Position numbers and translations under genes: made by a program | Shown here: piece after piece, positions 16,267-24,989 of the stretch | Numbering within the stretch: the first letter of the stretch is position 1 | Layout: each line of letters begins with the position of its first letter | The notes under the pieces: generated by a model | Database searches by the model: none | Seen by the model: only the letters and a program-made list of their open reading frames with translations | What the model was told of the DNA's origin: nothing | Source of the DNA: Haloplanus ruber | GTDB taxonomy: Archaea > Halobacteriota > Halobacteria > Halobacteriales > Haloferacaceae | NCBI RefSeq assembly: GCF_024494725.1 | Contig: NZ_JANHDK010000001.1 | Coordinates: forward strand, 868,001 to 932,000 | Length of the DNA: 64,000 bases | Direction of reading: 5' to 3'

Positions 16267-17079
16267 GTGACCCCAACAACATCATCGGACGCCGGTATCG
16301 ACTCGCTCGTCGAGGAGGCGGTAGAGACGCTCCGGACGTTCGAACTCACCGAGTACGAGGCGAAATGTTTCGTGGCGCTCATGCGCCTGCGCGAGGGCAC
16401 GGCGAAGGAGGTGAGTGAGGTTGCGGACGTGCCACGCGCCCGAATCTACGACAGCATGGACGCACTCCAGGACCGGGGCCTCGTCAGCGTCCAGGAGTCG
16501 AAGCCGCGGCGCTTCCGAGCGGTTTCACCGCGCGAGTCGGTCGAACTCCTGGAACAGGAGTGTCGGACTCGCCTCGACCACCTCGGCGCCGTGTTGCCCC
16601 GTCTCGGGTCGCCGGACCGCTCGTCGAGCGCCGGCGAGGTCTGGACGATGGAAGGCGAGACAGCCGTCTCGGAACGCCTCGCGACGCTCGTCGGCAACGC
16701 GGACGACGAGGTGTTGCTGGCGGTTGCGGTCGACGCACTCCTCGGTGAGGATTTGCTCGCCGCCCTCGGCGACGCCGTCGACCGCGGCGTCGAGGTGGTG
16801 ATCGGCTCACCCGACGAAGGGATTCGGCAGCACTTCGTCGATACCATCGACGGCGCAGAGATCGTCGAAACCCAGACCTGGTGGGAGGGCGTTCCCATCG
16901 AGGCAGGCGCCGTCACGAGCGTCTGTATGGTCGACGGCAACGCCCTCCTCGTCAGCGCCGACGCCGCGACCGACCTACCGGGTGTCCGCAAACACCGGGC
17001 GGTCTGGACCGACAGCGCCGAGGCGCCCGTGGTCGGGATGATGCGCCCGCTCCTAGCCTCGGCCATCCGGGGCGACTAG
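16267..17079 (+). CDS. TrmB-family transcriptional regulator
   Basis: 270 aa from GTG 16267. Residues 15-90 are a winged helix-turn-helix (ELTEYEAKCFVALMRLREGT, then VPRARIYDSMDALQDRGLV) of TrmB type. A short coiled linker follows, then a phospholipase-D-like effector domain without catalytic motifs (VIGSPDEGIRQHFVDTIDGA). Family members control sugar or central-metabolism genes by binding a ligand in that domain. Target genes are not evident from context: it converges on panB by 4 bp and is divergent from tfb. Confidence 0.85.
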   Translation: MTPTTSSDAGIDSLVEEAVETLRTFELTEYEAKCFVALMRLREGTAKEVSEVADVPRARIYDSMDALQDRGLVSVQESKPRRFRAVSPRESVELLEQECRTRLDHLGAVLPRLGSPDRSSSAGEVWTMEGETAVSERLATLVGNADDEVLLAVAVDALLGEDLLAALGDAVDRGVEVVIGSPDEGIRQHFVDTIDGAEIVETQTWWEGVPIEAGAVTSVCMVDGNALLVSADAATDLPGVRKHRAVWTDSAEAPVVGMMRPLLASAIRGD

Positions 17080-17846
17080 GGAAACTCACCGTCCTCGACG
17101 GCCTCGCGGTACGCCGCCACCGCGTCCTCCATTTCGCCACGCACGTCGCCGAACGACTCGGCGAATGGCGGGGGTGACGCCGACAGGCCGACCACGTCCG
17201 TCAACACGAGCACCTGCCCGTCGGTCTCCGCCCCGGCACCGATACCGATCACCGGGATGTCGAGGTCCGCGGTCACCTCGGCGGCCAGTTCCGAGGGGAC
17301 GTGTTCGAGCACCAGCGAGAACGCGCCCGCCTCCTCGTGGCGCCGCGCGAGGTCCTTTATCTCCTGGGCGTCGGCCTCGGTCGTCCCCTGTCGGGTGTAG
17401 CCGCCAACTTGGTTGACCCGCTGGGGCGTCAACCCCAGGTGGGCCATGACCGGAATCCCCAACTGGACGAGGCGCTCGGTCAGCGCGACGGTGTGTGGAC
17501 CCGACTCGATCTTGACCGCGCTCGCGCCCGCTTCCTTGACGAGTTGTCCGGCGTTCTCGATCCCCGTGTCGTCGTCGGCGCCGTAGCTCAGAAACGGCAT
17601 GTCCGCGACGACGAGAGCGTCCTCCGTCGCCCGGACCACGGCGCCCGTGTGGCTCGCCACGTCCGCCATCGTCACGGGAAGTGTCGAGTCGTAGCCGAGC
17701 ACGGCGTTGCCCATACTGTCGCCGACGAGGATCATGTCGACCCCGGCGGCGTCGACGATTGCGGCCGTCGGTGCGTCGTACGCCGTGAGCATCGTTAGCG
17801 GGGTCGTATCCGCCGACGCCTGCCTGATATCCTGTACCGTTGGCAT
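17076..17846 (-). CDS. panB: 3-methyl-2-oxobutanoate hydroxymethyltransferase PanB
   Basis: 256 aa. Makes ketopantoate from 2-oxoisovalerate and methylene-tetrahydrofolate (or the archaeal pterin), the first step to pantothenate and CoA. Family motifs: DMILVGDSMGNAVLGYDSTLPVT (metal-binding Asp) near residue 34, KIESGPHTVALTERLV near 112, MAHLGLTPQRVNQVGGY near 134, and PVIGIGAGAETDGQVLVL near 197. panE lies 39 bp upstream on the same strand, so the two ketopantoate enzymes form an operon. Confidence 0.95.
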   Translation of the reverse strand: MPTVQDIRQASADTTPLTMLTAYDAPTAAIVDAAGVDMILVGDSMGNAVLGYDSTLPVTMADVASHTGAVVRATEDALVVADMPFLSYGADDDTGIENAGQLVKEAGASAVKIESGPHTVALTERLVQLGIPVMAHLGLTPQRVNQVGGYTRQGTTEADAQEIKDLARRHEEAGAFSLVLEHVPSELAAEVTADLDIPVIGIGAGAETDGQVLVLTDVVGLSASPPPFAESFGDVRGEMEDAVAAYREAVEDGEFP

Positions 17847-17885
17847 CGTCGTCCGACTCGGCCGCCGGGGAATTAACGATACCCC

Positions 17886-18791
17886 TCAGCGGTGTCCCGC
17901 GCCAGCCTCCCACCCGCGGATCAGCGCCGCGAGCGTCCGGTTGACCGGAACCGACTCGCCGACCGTCGCGGCGCGCTCGACCACGTAGCCGTTGACCGCC
18001 TCGATTTCCGTCCGGCGACCGGCGGCCACGTCTTGATGCATCGACGAGCGGTTCCGCGCCGTCTCGCGGACGACGTCGGCGATGGCCTCGCGTACCGTCG
18101 CTGCCGACAGATCGACCCCGTCAGCGCGCGCGACCCGCGCCGTCTCCGTGCCGGCGGCTGTTGCCACGTCGGCGAGGCCCCCTGGTGGCGTCAGCGCCCC
18201 GTTCTCGACGCGGGCCAGCGCTGTGACGGGATTGATCGCCGCGTTGATCGCCAATTTCTGCCAGAGTCGATGGCGCACGTCGGTCGTCGCCGTCGCGTCG
18301 AGGCCGGCCGCGCGGAACGCCGCGGCCACGCGCTCGCTCCGGTCGACGGCGTCGGCCGGTCGCCAAGGACCGATCGTCACCCGCCCGCGGCCGAGCCACT
18401 CCACGTGGCCGGGGCCGGCGAGCCGTGCCCCGTGGGTCGTCGTGCCCGCGAGCACGGGAGTGTCGAGGCCGGCCGCGAGTGTCTCCTCGTTGCCCATCCC
18501 GTTCTGAAGCGAGCAGACTGCCCCCACGTCACAGGTCGCGAGGTCGTCGACCACGCCGGCCGTATCGTACGCCTTGACGGTCACAAGCGCGAGGTCCGCG
18601 CTCGCCGCCCCGATGTCGGTCGTCGCGCCCGGCCTCGTCCTGAAGGTCTCGACGCCCGTGACCCGGAGGCCGTCGGCCTGCACCGCCGACATGTGTGGAT
18701 TCCGACCGACGAGTGTCACGTTGTGGGTGCGGGCCAGCAGACCGCCGAGAAGGCTCCCGAGACTGCCGGCTCCGACGATCAGAATCCTCAC
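17886..18791 (-). CDS. panE: 2-dehydropantoate 2-reductase PanE
   Basis: 301 aa from GTG 18791. It reduces ketopantoate to pantoate with NADPH. The N-terminal Rossmann motif is RILIVGAGSLGSLLGGLLA. The substrate lysine region (TVKAYDTAG, about residue 73), QNGMGNEE (about 95) and the C-terminal helical domain with KLAINAAINPVTAL (about 180) are all present. It is upstream of panB in a two-gene operon. Confidence 0.93.
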   Translation of the reverse strand: MRILIVGAGSLGSLLGGLLARTHNVTLVGRNPHMSAVQADGLRVTGVETFRTRPGATTDIGAASADLALVTVKAYDTAGVVDDLATCDVGAVCSLQNGMGNEETLAAGLDTPVLAGTTTHGARLAGPGHVEWLGRGRVTIGPWRPADAVDRSERVAAAFRAAGLDATATTDVRHRLWQKLAINAAINPVTALARVENGALTPPGGLADVATAAGTETARVARADGVDLSAATVREAIADVVRETARNRSSMHQDVAAGRRTEIEAVNGYVVERAATVGESVPVNRTLAALIRGWEAGAGHR

Positions 18792-18912
18792 GGGACGTGT
18801 GGGGTGCGTTCCGGGGTGGTCGGGGTGGTACAGTTCTCCGGTTGCATCGTGGATCGATCCGACGTTCGCCGTCCCGCCCGATGAGTGTTGGTGACGCCTG
18901 CGCCGCTTCGAA

Positions 18913-18947
18913 ATTCATTGTTGATAATTCCGCCAGTAGAATTATAT
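18913..18947 (+). promoter_or_regulatory. Motility-type dyad plus TATA box of the HalOD1 gene
   Basis: ATTCATTGTTGATAA (18913-18927) contains the core TCA-N4-TGA. Thirteen bases later comes ATTATAT (18941-18947), itself about 26 nt before ATG 18970. The spacer holds CCAGTA, as at cheW2 and the HalX regulator. The same geometry occurs throughout the motility locus. Confidence 0.65.
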
Positions 18948-18969
18948 GTCGTCACTCGGAGGTACAGGT

Positions 18970-19257
18970 ATGGCAGCAACGAGCGAGAGGAACGTGCGGA
19001 TGGACGGGTCCCTGCACCGATCGGACATCGACTGGGACCGACGCGAGCCGGTGAGCCACGCCGTGCAAGCCGCTCTCAGCGACGTCGAAGACTGTTCGGC
19101 GATGGAACTCGACCCCCTCGCCGACTACGTCGATCCGGACGCCCTGGAGGCGTTTTTCACGGGTGATCCGGCAGAACTGGCTGGACGAGGCCTCACCTTC
19201 GAGTACGGCGAGTACACAGTCCACGTCGACGGCGCCGGGCGCGTACTCGTCGACTGA
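18970..19257 (+). CDS. HalOD1 output-domain protein, 95 aa
   Basis: Small stand-alone halobacterial output domain 1: VSHAVQAALSDVEDCSAMEL at the start, DYVDPDALEAFF in the middle and LTFEYGEYTVHVDGAGRVLV at the end. HalOD1 is usually attached to receiver or sensor modules, or occurs alone as here. Its biochemical role is not established. Start ATG 18970 is preferred over 18946 because the TATA box at 18941-18947 would sit on the earlier ATG and predicts a transcript starting at about 18970. The promoter carries the motility-locus dyad, which links this orphan to taxis. Confidence 0.85.
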   Translation: MAATSERNVRMDGSLHRSDIDWDRREPVSHAVQAALSDVEDCSAMELDPLADYVDPDALEAFFTGDPAELAGRGLTFEYGEYTVHVDGAGRVLVD

Positions 19258-19262
19258 GTTTT

Positions 19263-19871
19263 TCACTCCGCCCGCAGCAACCGGGCTTCTAAGTACGCGT
19301 CCAGTTCCCGACGGACGGCCGCGATGTCGGTGACACCTTCTGTCGTCGCCTGGCGAATGGTCGCGCCGCTCATCGTCGTCAGGACGAACTCGGCGACTGG
19401 TTCCGGATCGACCGACCGGTAGGCGCCCTGCTCGATTCCGCGCTCTACGATGTCAACGAGGCCGCGCTGGAATATGCGGTCGTTGGTCGAGAAATACTCC
19501 CGGAACACCCGGTTGTGTGGCGACTGCCCGCGCAGTTCCACCATCACGTTCGTGAGTTCGGCGCGCTCGGCGTCGGCGTCGGGGGCGAGCACAAAGTCGA
19601 GCAGGTTGCGGAGGCAGTCGTGTGCGTCCGTCGTCGTTGGCTGGGGCATCTGTGATTTGAGGTGATCGAGCAGGAACTCCAGCAACGCGACCAAGACGTC
19701 GTCCTTGCCGTCGTAGTGGCGATAGATGAGCGACTTACTCTTCGGGAACTCGTCGCCGATCCGCTGGATAGTCAGGTTCTCGTATCCGTGCTCGATCAGC
19801 GCATCGTAGGTGGCGCGCATGATCGACGTTCGCGTGTCCGCGGGGGAGTCGAAGGGAGGATCGAACGCCAC
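19263..19871 (-). CDS. TetR-family repressor of the adjacent exporter
   Basis: 202 aa if the GTG at 19871 is used; a GTG at 19892 would add 7 residues. The later start is preferred because the TATA at 19895-19904 predicts a leaderless transcript there. N-terminal HTH: TRTSIMRATYDALIEHGYEN, then IGDEFPKSKSLIYRHYDGKDD. The C-terminal ligand-binding helical domain is of the haloarchaeal type. Divergent from an exported NEW3 protein and an RND exporter, a standard arrangement for a drug/lipid-responsive local repressor. A 20-bp near-palindrome lies between its TATA and start. Confidence 0.9.
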   Translation of the reverse strand: MAFDPPFDSPADTRTSIMRATYDALIEHGYENLTIQRIGDEFPKSKSLIYRHYDGKDDVLVALLEFLLDHLKSQMPQPTTTDAHDCLRNLLDFVLAPDADAERAELTNVMVELRGQSPHNRVFREYFSTNDRIFQRGLVDIVERGIEQGAYRSVDPEPVAEFVLTTMSGATIRQATTEGVTDIAAVRRELDAYLEARLLRAE

Positions 19872-19872
19872 G

Positions 19873-19892
19873 GTGACTGAACGTTCATTCAC
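19873..19892. promoter_or_regulatory. Probable TetR operator
   Basis: GTGACTGAACGTTCATTCAC is an inverted repeat matching its own complement at 18 of 20 positions, with a perfect TGAACGTTCA core. It lies between the shared TATA and the predicted TetR transcription start, where binding would block tetR transcription. It is only a few bases from the TATA used in the other direction. Confidence 0.7.
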
Positions 19893-19894
19893 AA

Positions 19895-19904
19895 GTTATA
19901 TAAC
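19895..19904. promoter_or_regulatory. Palindromic TATA box shared by divergent genes
   Basis: GTTATATAAC is a perfect 10-bp palindrome. It lies about 26-28 nt from the GTG at 19871 on the minus strand and from ATG 19925 on the plus strand. It can therefore direct tetR leftward and the exporter genes rightward. Confidence 0.6.
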
Positions 19905-20017
19905 TCGTTCCCTCTACGCCTCCAATGCGCTATCAGCCGTCGACGGTCACCCCGTGCCGTCGATACCCCCCAAAACACCCTCCGGGAGAGAGCCCTCCCG
20001 ACGACCACACCTCACAC

Positions 20018-21655
20018 ATGCGCGCCTCACACCGCAACGTCCTTCTCACAGTCCTCGTCGTCGTCGCTGCCGTCGCCGCGACGGGCGTCGCGGCCGGTCA
20101 GTCCTCCGGGACCGTGATCGGTCGGCCGAACATCGACGTCTACACGTCGACGACGGAAGTCGAACCGGGCACACAGACCGATATCGATCTGGTCCTCTCG
20201 AACGACGGCCGCCTGAGTCGCGGCGGCCCGGCGCAACACGAAGAGCGAGTCACCACCGCCCGCGGCGTCGCCGTCGACGTCGAGAGCGGCAGGACACCGT
20301 TCGAGATCAACACCGGGCGGGTCGCCGTCGGGGAAGTCCCCCGCGGCACCACCACGACCGACTCCATCTCGATTACCGTCCCCGAGAACGTCGACCCCGG
20401 CCGCTACCGGATTCCTGTCACCGTCTCCTACGCCTACACGGTGAGCGTCGAGTACAGTTCCGTCGGCTCCCCCGAGTACAACGACCTCTCGCGGGAGGAG
20501 ACCCAGTACATCACGCTCCGCGTCCGCGACCGGGCGCAGTTCGAAGTAGTCGACATGGAGACGACGACACAGGTCGGCGACACGGGGACCCTCGCCGTCG
20601 AACTCCGTAACCACGGGACCCAGACGGCCAGCGACGCGAGCGTCGTCCTTTCGGCGTCGACGGACGAACTCACCTTCGGGAGCGGGTCGACGTCGTCCAC
20701 AGGCTATGTCGGCGCCTGGGAACCCGGCACGACCGAGACGGTCGAGTACACCGTCGCCGTCGACGACGACGCGGCGCTCAGGAACTACAGTCTGGGCGCA
20801 ACCGTCGAGTACGAGGACACGGACGGCATCGCCCGGACCTCGAATCCGCTTTCGGTGGGGATGCGCCCCTCCCGCGAGCAGTCCTTCGCGCTCCGGGATA
20901 CGAACGCCGTCCTGCGGGTCGGCGAGGACGGACGCTTCGCCGGCACCGTTGTCAACCGCGGGCCGGACACCGCTCGCCAACCCGTCGCCGTCCTCACGTC
21001 GTCGAACCCGAACGTCAACATCGAGTCCAACGAGTACGCGCTCGAAACCCTCGCCCCGGACGAAACCGGGGCGTTCGACTTCGACGTATCGGTCAGCGAC
21101 GGGGCGAGCGCGAGCACCCAGCAGTTCAACGTGACTGTCCGGTACCGCAACCAGCGCGGTGACGTCCGCCGGAGCGACGCACTCGAAAATCGGGTGCAGA
21201 TCGAACCGCAGCGCGACCGGTTCCGCATCGAGGCGATCAACCGAACCGTCGTCGCGGGTGGCACCACGACCCTGGACATCCGTGTGACCAACCAGGGTGA
21301 CGAGCCGTTACGCGACGTCGAGGCGAAGGCGTTCGTCCAGTCCCCGCTGTCGAGCGACGACGACGAGGCCATCGTCTCCGCGCTCGATCCCGGCGAGACG
21401 GCGACGATCACCGTCGGCCTGAGCACGAGCGGGAACGCCCTCGAGAAGCAGTACCCCGTCTCCGTCGACTTCCAGTACGAACTCCCAGATGGCGACACGG
21501 AGGTGTCGCGGACCTACCAGGTGCCGGTGACAGTCGAGCGACAACAGAGCGGTGGTCTGCCGTTCCTGCCGATCACCGTCGGCGCCCTCGCGGTGGTCGG
21601 CCTGGCGCTGTTCGTCTACCGACGCGGTGGGGAAAGCGAGGACGGGAGCCCCTGA
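20018..21655 (+). CDS. Exported NEW3/CARDB-type protein with C-terminal anchor
   Basis: 545 aa from ATG 20018, where a clean signal peptide begins (MRASHRNVLLTVLVVVAAVA, cleavage near AAGQS). The in-frame ATG 19925 would add a 31-residue Pro-rich lead that spoils it. Four to five immunoglobulin-like repeats follow, with the NEW3/CARDB pattern (LAVELRNHGTQTASDASVVL, GTVVNRGPDTARQPVAVL, DIRVTNQGDEPLRDVEAK). A C-terminal hydrophobic helix (LPFLPITVGALAVVGLALFV) and RRGG end anchor it. Such proteins sit beside RND exporters in haloarchaea and may act as an external partner. The RND gene follows after 7 bp. Confidence 0.88.
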   Translation: MRASHRNVLLTVLVVVAAVAATGVAAGQSSGTVIGRPNIDVYTSTTEVEPGTQTDIDLVLSNDGRLSRGGPAQHEERVTTARGVAVDVESGRTPFEINTGRVAVGEVPRGTTTTDSISITVPENVDPGRYRIPVTVSYAYTVSVEYSSVGSPEYNDLSREETQYITLRVRDRAQFEVVDMETTTQVGDTGTLAVELRNHGTQTASDASVVLSASTDELTFGSGSTSSTGYVGAWEPGTTETVEYTVAVDDDAALRNYSLGATVEYEDTDGIARTSNPLSVGMRPSREQSFALRDTNAVLRVGEDGRFAGTVVNRGPDTARQPVAVLTSSNPNVNIESNEYALETLAPDETGAFDFDVSVSDGASASTQQFNVTVRYRNQRGDVRRSDALENRVQIEPQRDRFRIEAINRTVVAGGTTTLDIRVTNQGDEPLRDVEAKAFVQSPLSSDDDEAIVSALDPGETATITVGLSTSGNALEKQYPVSVDFQYELPDGDTEVSRTYQVPVTVERQQSGGLPFLPITVGALAVVGLALFVYRRGGESEDGSP

Positions 21656-21662
21656 CTGACAC

Positions 21663-24188
21663 GTGCCACCGAGCATCGACGATATTCGGGTCGACTCCCA
21701 GCGATTCATCGACACCCTCGACTCGTGGATCGTCGACCGTCCCGGGCGGGTCATCCTTCTGTTCTTGCTCGTCTCCGGGCTGTTCGTCCTCGGCTTGGGT
21801 GGTGGCGGGACCGACTCCGGCACCGATCAGTTCACCGAGGACGTCCCCGCCGAGCAAGCGCTCCAAGAGGTTAACGACAACTTCGAGCGTGTCACCTTCG
21901 GCGACGACTCGGGGACGACACAGCTGATACAGTCGGGGACGAACGTCCTCTCGAAGCCGGAGTTGTTGCGGATGTTGGAGGCTCAGCGCCGCCTCGCTGA
22001 CAACGACGACTTGGACGTAACGGGGACGACGAGCGTCGCCCGCGCCGTCGCACGAACGCTCGACCCCTCGGCGGACAGCCTCGACGAGGAGATCAGGGCC
22101 GTCGAACGGTCGACGCCCGGCGAAATTGACCGAGCCGTGCGGACGACCGTCGCAGCGGACCCCGGCTTACGGGCCCTCCTCAGCGAGGATTACAACGCCC
22201 GGTCGGCGTCGGCGTCGGCGGCCATCGGCACCGTCTCCCACCGCCTCCCCGGCGGCGCGAGCGATGGGTCGGGGACGAGCGGCTCGAGTCCCCTCACGTC
22301 GATACAGCTCCGAGCCGAGTACATCGTCTCGTCGGTCGGCGGCGATATCACCGTCTTCGGGAGCGGCATCACAAGCGACGAACTGGGCAATGTGATCAAC
22401 GACTCGCTCGCGCTGGTGGTTCCAGCGGCGCTCGTGCTCATCCTCCTCTTTCTGATCGTCGCTTATCGGGACCCGGTCGACCTCCTGCTTGGCCTCGTTT
22501 CGCTCGGAATGGCGATGCTCTGGACGTTTGGCTTCATGGGCCTCGCGGGCATCGCCTTCTCGCAGTTGCTCGTCGCCATCCCGCCCCTGCTGCTGGCGGT
22601 GGGCATCGACTTCGGCATTCACGCCATCAATCGCTACCGCGAGGAACACGTCGGTGACGTGAGTGTCCGCGCGGCGATGCGGACCGCCACCGATCAACTC
22701 GTCGTCGCCTTCTTCATCGTCACCGGGACGACTGTCCTCGGGTTCGCGGCCAACCTGAGCAGTAGCCTGAGTTCGATCCGAGAACTCGGCATCGTCGCCG
22801 CCGTCGGTATCGTCTTCACGTTTTGCGTCTTTGGCGTCTTTCTCCCCGCGGCGAAGGTGTACGCCGATAGCTGGCGCGAGCGCCTCGGTATCCCCGAGTT
22901 CGGGTCGTCGGCGCTTGGCTCCGAGCGGTCGCTGCTCGGCCGGATCCTGCCGGTCGGGGTCTACATCGCCCGGGGAGCGCCGCGGCTGTTCCTCGTCGTC
23001 GTCCTCGTGTCGACGGCGGTGATGGGCCAGTACGGCGCCGGCGTCGACAGTCGCTTCACGCAAGACGACTTCCTCCCGCCGGAGAACGCGCCGGCGTATC
23101 TCGACCACGTCCCCGAACCCTTCCGCCCCGGCGACTACACCGTCACCGAGACGACACACTTCTTGGAGCGGAACTTCCAGACCGGCGAGGAGGACACCAC
23201 GACAGTCTACGTCGAGGGACCCTTACATCAGGATTACGCCCTCGAAGCACTCTGGAAGGCGGGCGACGATCCGCCGTCGAGTTTCGTCGCGGACGGGGGT
23301 CACGCACGCGAGACGAGCATCGTGACCGTCATCCGGCGTCGGGCCGAGCGCGACCCCGAGTTCGCGGCGCTAGTGGCGCGAAACGACCGGAACGACAACG
23401 GGATTCCCGACGACAACCTCCGAACGGTCTACGCCGCCCTCCTCGACTCACCGGCGCGGGAGCGGGCGCTGAACTACATCACCGACGACTACACCAGCGC
23501 CCGGATCGAATACGCCGTCGAGGCCGACGCGTCACAGGAGGAGGTTACCGACGACACGCGCCAAGTGGCCGACCGCGTTCGCTTCGAGGCGACGGCTACC
23601 GGTGGCGTCATCGTCCTGAAGGCCGTGTCGGACGTGATCGGCGAGTCGGCGTTCCGTAGCCTCGTCATCGCCCTCGTCGCGGCGGCGGCCTTCCTAATCT
23701 TGGTCTACGCAGTTCTGGAGGGACGCCCCTCACTGGGGCTGGTGAACGTCCTCCCCATCGCCGTCACCGTCGCGGCCCTCGCCTCGACGATGCGCTATCT
23801 CGACATCCCGTTCAACGTCCTCACCGGGACGAGTCTCTCTATCGCCATCGGCCTCGGCATCGACTACTCGGCACACCTCCTCCACCGGTTCGTCGAGGAG
23901 TACGACGGGTCGACGGACGTCGACGATGCCCTCGTCGAAACCGTGCGCGGGACCGGGGGTGCCCTCACCGGGAGTATGCTGACGACCGTCTCCGGACTCG
24001 GCGTACTGTGGCTCGCCATCTCGCCGATTCTCGGACAGTTCGGCCTGCTGATCGCGTTGAGCGTCCTCTACTCGTATCTATCGTCGATCCTCGTGCTCCC
24101 GACGACGCTCGTCCTCTGGGACCGGTACGTCGCGACGGGACCAGGGCGCGACCTGACGCTCGGTGACGCCGATCCGGCCGCGGACTGA
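21663..24188 (+). CDS. RND/MMPL-family exporter
   Basis: 841 aa from GTG 21663. The layout is that of the MMPL/HAE3-type RND superfamily: one N-terminal helix (about 22-42), a large outer loop, then helices 2-6 (about 245-400). A second outer loop and helices 8-12 (about 660-830) follow. The conserved GIDFG-HAINRYREE motif (about residue 315) and its duplicate GLGIDYSAHLLHRFVEEY (about 735) are present. These proteins move hydrophobic molecules such as lipids or pigments; the substrate here is unknown. Operon with the exported NEW3 protein and TetR control. Confidence 0.9.
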   Translation: MPPSIDDIRVDSQRFIDTLDSWIVDRPGRVILLFLLVSGLFVLGLGGGGTDSGTDQFTEDVPAEQALQEVNDNFERVTFGDDSGTTQLIQSGTNVLSKPELLRMLEAQRRLADNDDLDVTGTTSVARAVARTLDPSADSLDEEIRAVERSTPGEIDRAVRTTVAADPGLRALLSEDYNARSASASAAIGTVSHRLPGGASDGSGTSGSSPLTSIQLRAEYIVSSVGGDITVFGSGITSDELGNVINDSLALVVPAALVLILLFLIVAYRDPVDLLLGLVSLGMAMLWTFGFMGLAGIAFSQLLVAIPPLLLAVGIDFGIHAINRYREEHVGDVSVRAAMRTATDQLVVAFFIVTGTTVLGFAANLSSSLSSIRELGIVAAVGIVFTFCVFGVFLPAAKVYADSWRERLGIPEFGSSALGSERSLLGRILPVGVYIARGAPRLFLVVVLVSTAVMGQYGAGVDSRFTQDDFLPPENAPAYLDHVPEPFRPGDYTVTETTHFLERNFQTGEEDTTTVYVEGPLHQDYALEALWKAGDDPPSSFVADGGHARETSIVTVIRRRAERDPEFAALVARNDRNDNGIPDDNLRTVYAALLDSPARERALNYITDDYTSARIEYAVEADASQEEVTDDTRQVADRVRFEATATGGVIVLKAVSDVIGESAFRSLVIALVAAAAFLILVYAVLEGRPSLGLVNVLPIAVTVAALASTMRYLDIPFNVLTGTSLSIAIGLGIDYSAHLLHRFVEEYDGSTDVDDALVETVRGTGGALTGSMLTTVSGLGVLWLAISPILGQFGLLIALSVLYSYLSSILVLPTTLVLWDRYVATGPGRDLTLGDADPAAD

Positions 24189-24211
24189 CCCAACCGGCCG
24201 CGGACGAGAAG

Positions 24212-24247
24212 TATCAGACCTGAGAACCCGACGGGCGAACTTATTAC
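24212..24247 (+). promoter_or_regulatory. Motility dyad plus TATA of cheW1
   Basis: TATCAGACCTGAGAA (24212-24226) has the core TCA-N4-TGA and is identical to the site before the DUF7521-like gene. The TATA-like CTTATTAC starts 13-14 bases later. The predicted transcription start is about 24270. Confidence 0.65.
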
Positions 24248-24278
24248 GGGGTGGCGTGAACGTCGGGGCAACGATCAC

Positions 24279-24338
24279 ATGACTCGGGACCCGATCACAA
24301 CGATGCATCCGGCGAACGCACACGGAGGACGAGCATGA
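24279..24338 (+). other. Leader mini-ORF coupled to cheW1 (19 aa)
   Basis: ATG 24279 opens MTRDPITTMHPANAHGGRA and stops at TGA 24336-24338, which overlaps the cheW1 start as ATGA. The ATG is within about 10 nt of the predicted transcription start, so it would be read as a nearly leaderless ORF. GGAGG inside it (24323-24327) is a good Shine-Dalgarno for cheW1. The cheW2 leader has the same 60-nt length and layout. Confidence 0.45.
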
Positions 24339-24982
24339 GCGAGAACAACGGTCCCTCGGCGGCCGAACTCGCCGAGATGGTGGACGCCGACGAAGCGGAA
24401 CTCGACGACCGGATCGAAAGCACCCTGAGCGAACTCGACGTCTCCGGGGCGACAGGAGACGACGCCGCCGACGCGGCGTCTGTCCCCTCGTTCGGCGACG
24501 GACCGGACGAGACGGAGACACAAGACGACGACAACGACGGGACGAGCGACGAGGAGACCGTCTCAGTGTTGGAGTTCGTCCTCGGCGACGAGCGGTACTG
24601 CCTCGATATCTCCTTCATCGAACAGATCGTCGAACGGGGGACGGTCACTCGGATTCCGAACGCGCCGCCTTTCGTCGAGGGCGTGATCGACCTGCGTGGA
24701 GACATCACGACGGTCATCGACCCCAAGGAGACGCTGGCTGCCGAGGAAGAAGGCAACGGCGACCTGATCGTCGTCTTCGACCCAGGGCAGATGGACGACG
24801 AGTGGAACGTCGGGTGGGCGGTCGATGGCGTCCGCCGCGTCTCGACCGTCTCCCTGGCGGAAGTCAAGGAGTCTCCGGTCGACGAACCGTGGATCAACGG
24901 CGTGGTGAAACGCGACGAGGACGGCGAATTCGTTATCTGGACGGAGCCGGGCGAACTCATGCGCTCCGACGCCCGAGACTGA
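24335..24982 (+). CDS. cheW: Chemotaxis adaptor CheW with acidic N-terminal extension
   Basis: 215 aa. Residues 75-213 are the CheW SH3-like fold: VLEFVLGDERYCLDISFIEQ, then VTRIPNAPPFVEGVIDLRG, then a C-terminal strand with GVVKRDEDGEFVIW. It couples chemoreceptors to CheA. Residues 1-74 are an acidic extension rich in Asp/Glu (AELAEMVDADEAELDDRI...), absent from the second CheW of this window. The two CheW proteins could link different receptors to one CheA. The coupled mini-ORF and the dyad promoter point to motility-locus control. Confidence 0.93.
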   Translation: MSENNGPSAAELAEMVDADEAELDDRIESTLSELDVSGATGDDAADAASVPSFGDGPDETETQDDDNDGTSDEETVSVLEFVLGDERYCLDISFIEQIVERGTVTRIPNAPPFVEGVIDLRGDITTVIDPKETLAAEEEGNGDLIVVFDPGQMDDEWNVGWAVDGVRRVSTVSLAEVKESPVDEPWINGVVKRDEDGEFVIWTEPGELMRSDARD

Positions 24983-24989
24983 CGGCAGA

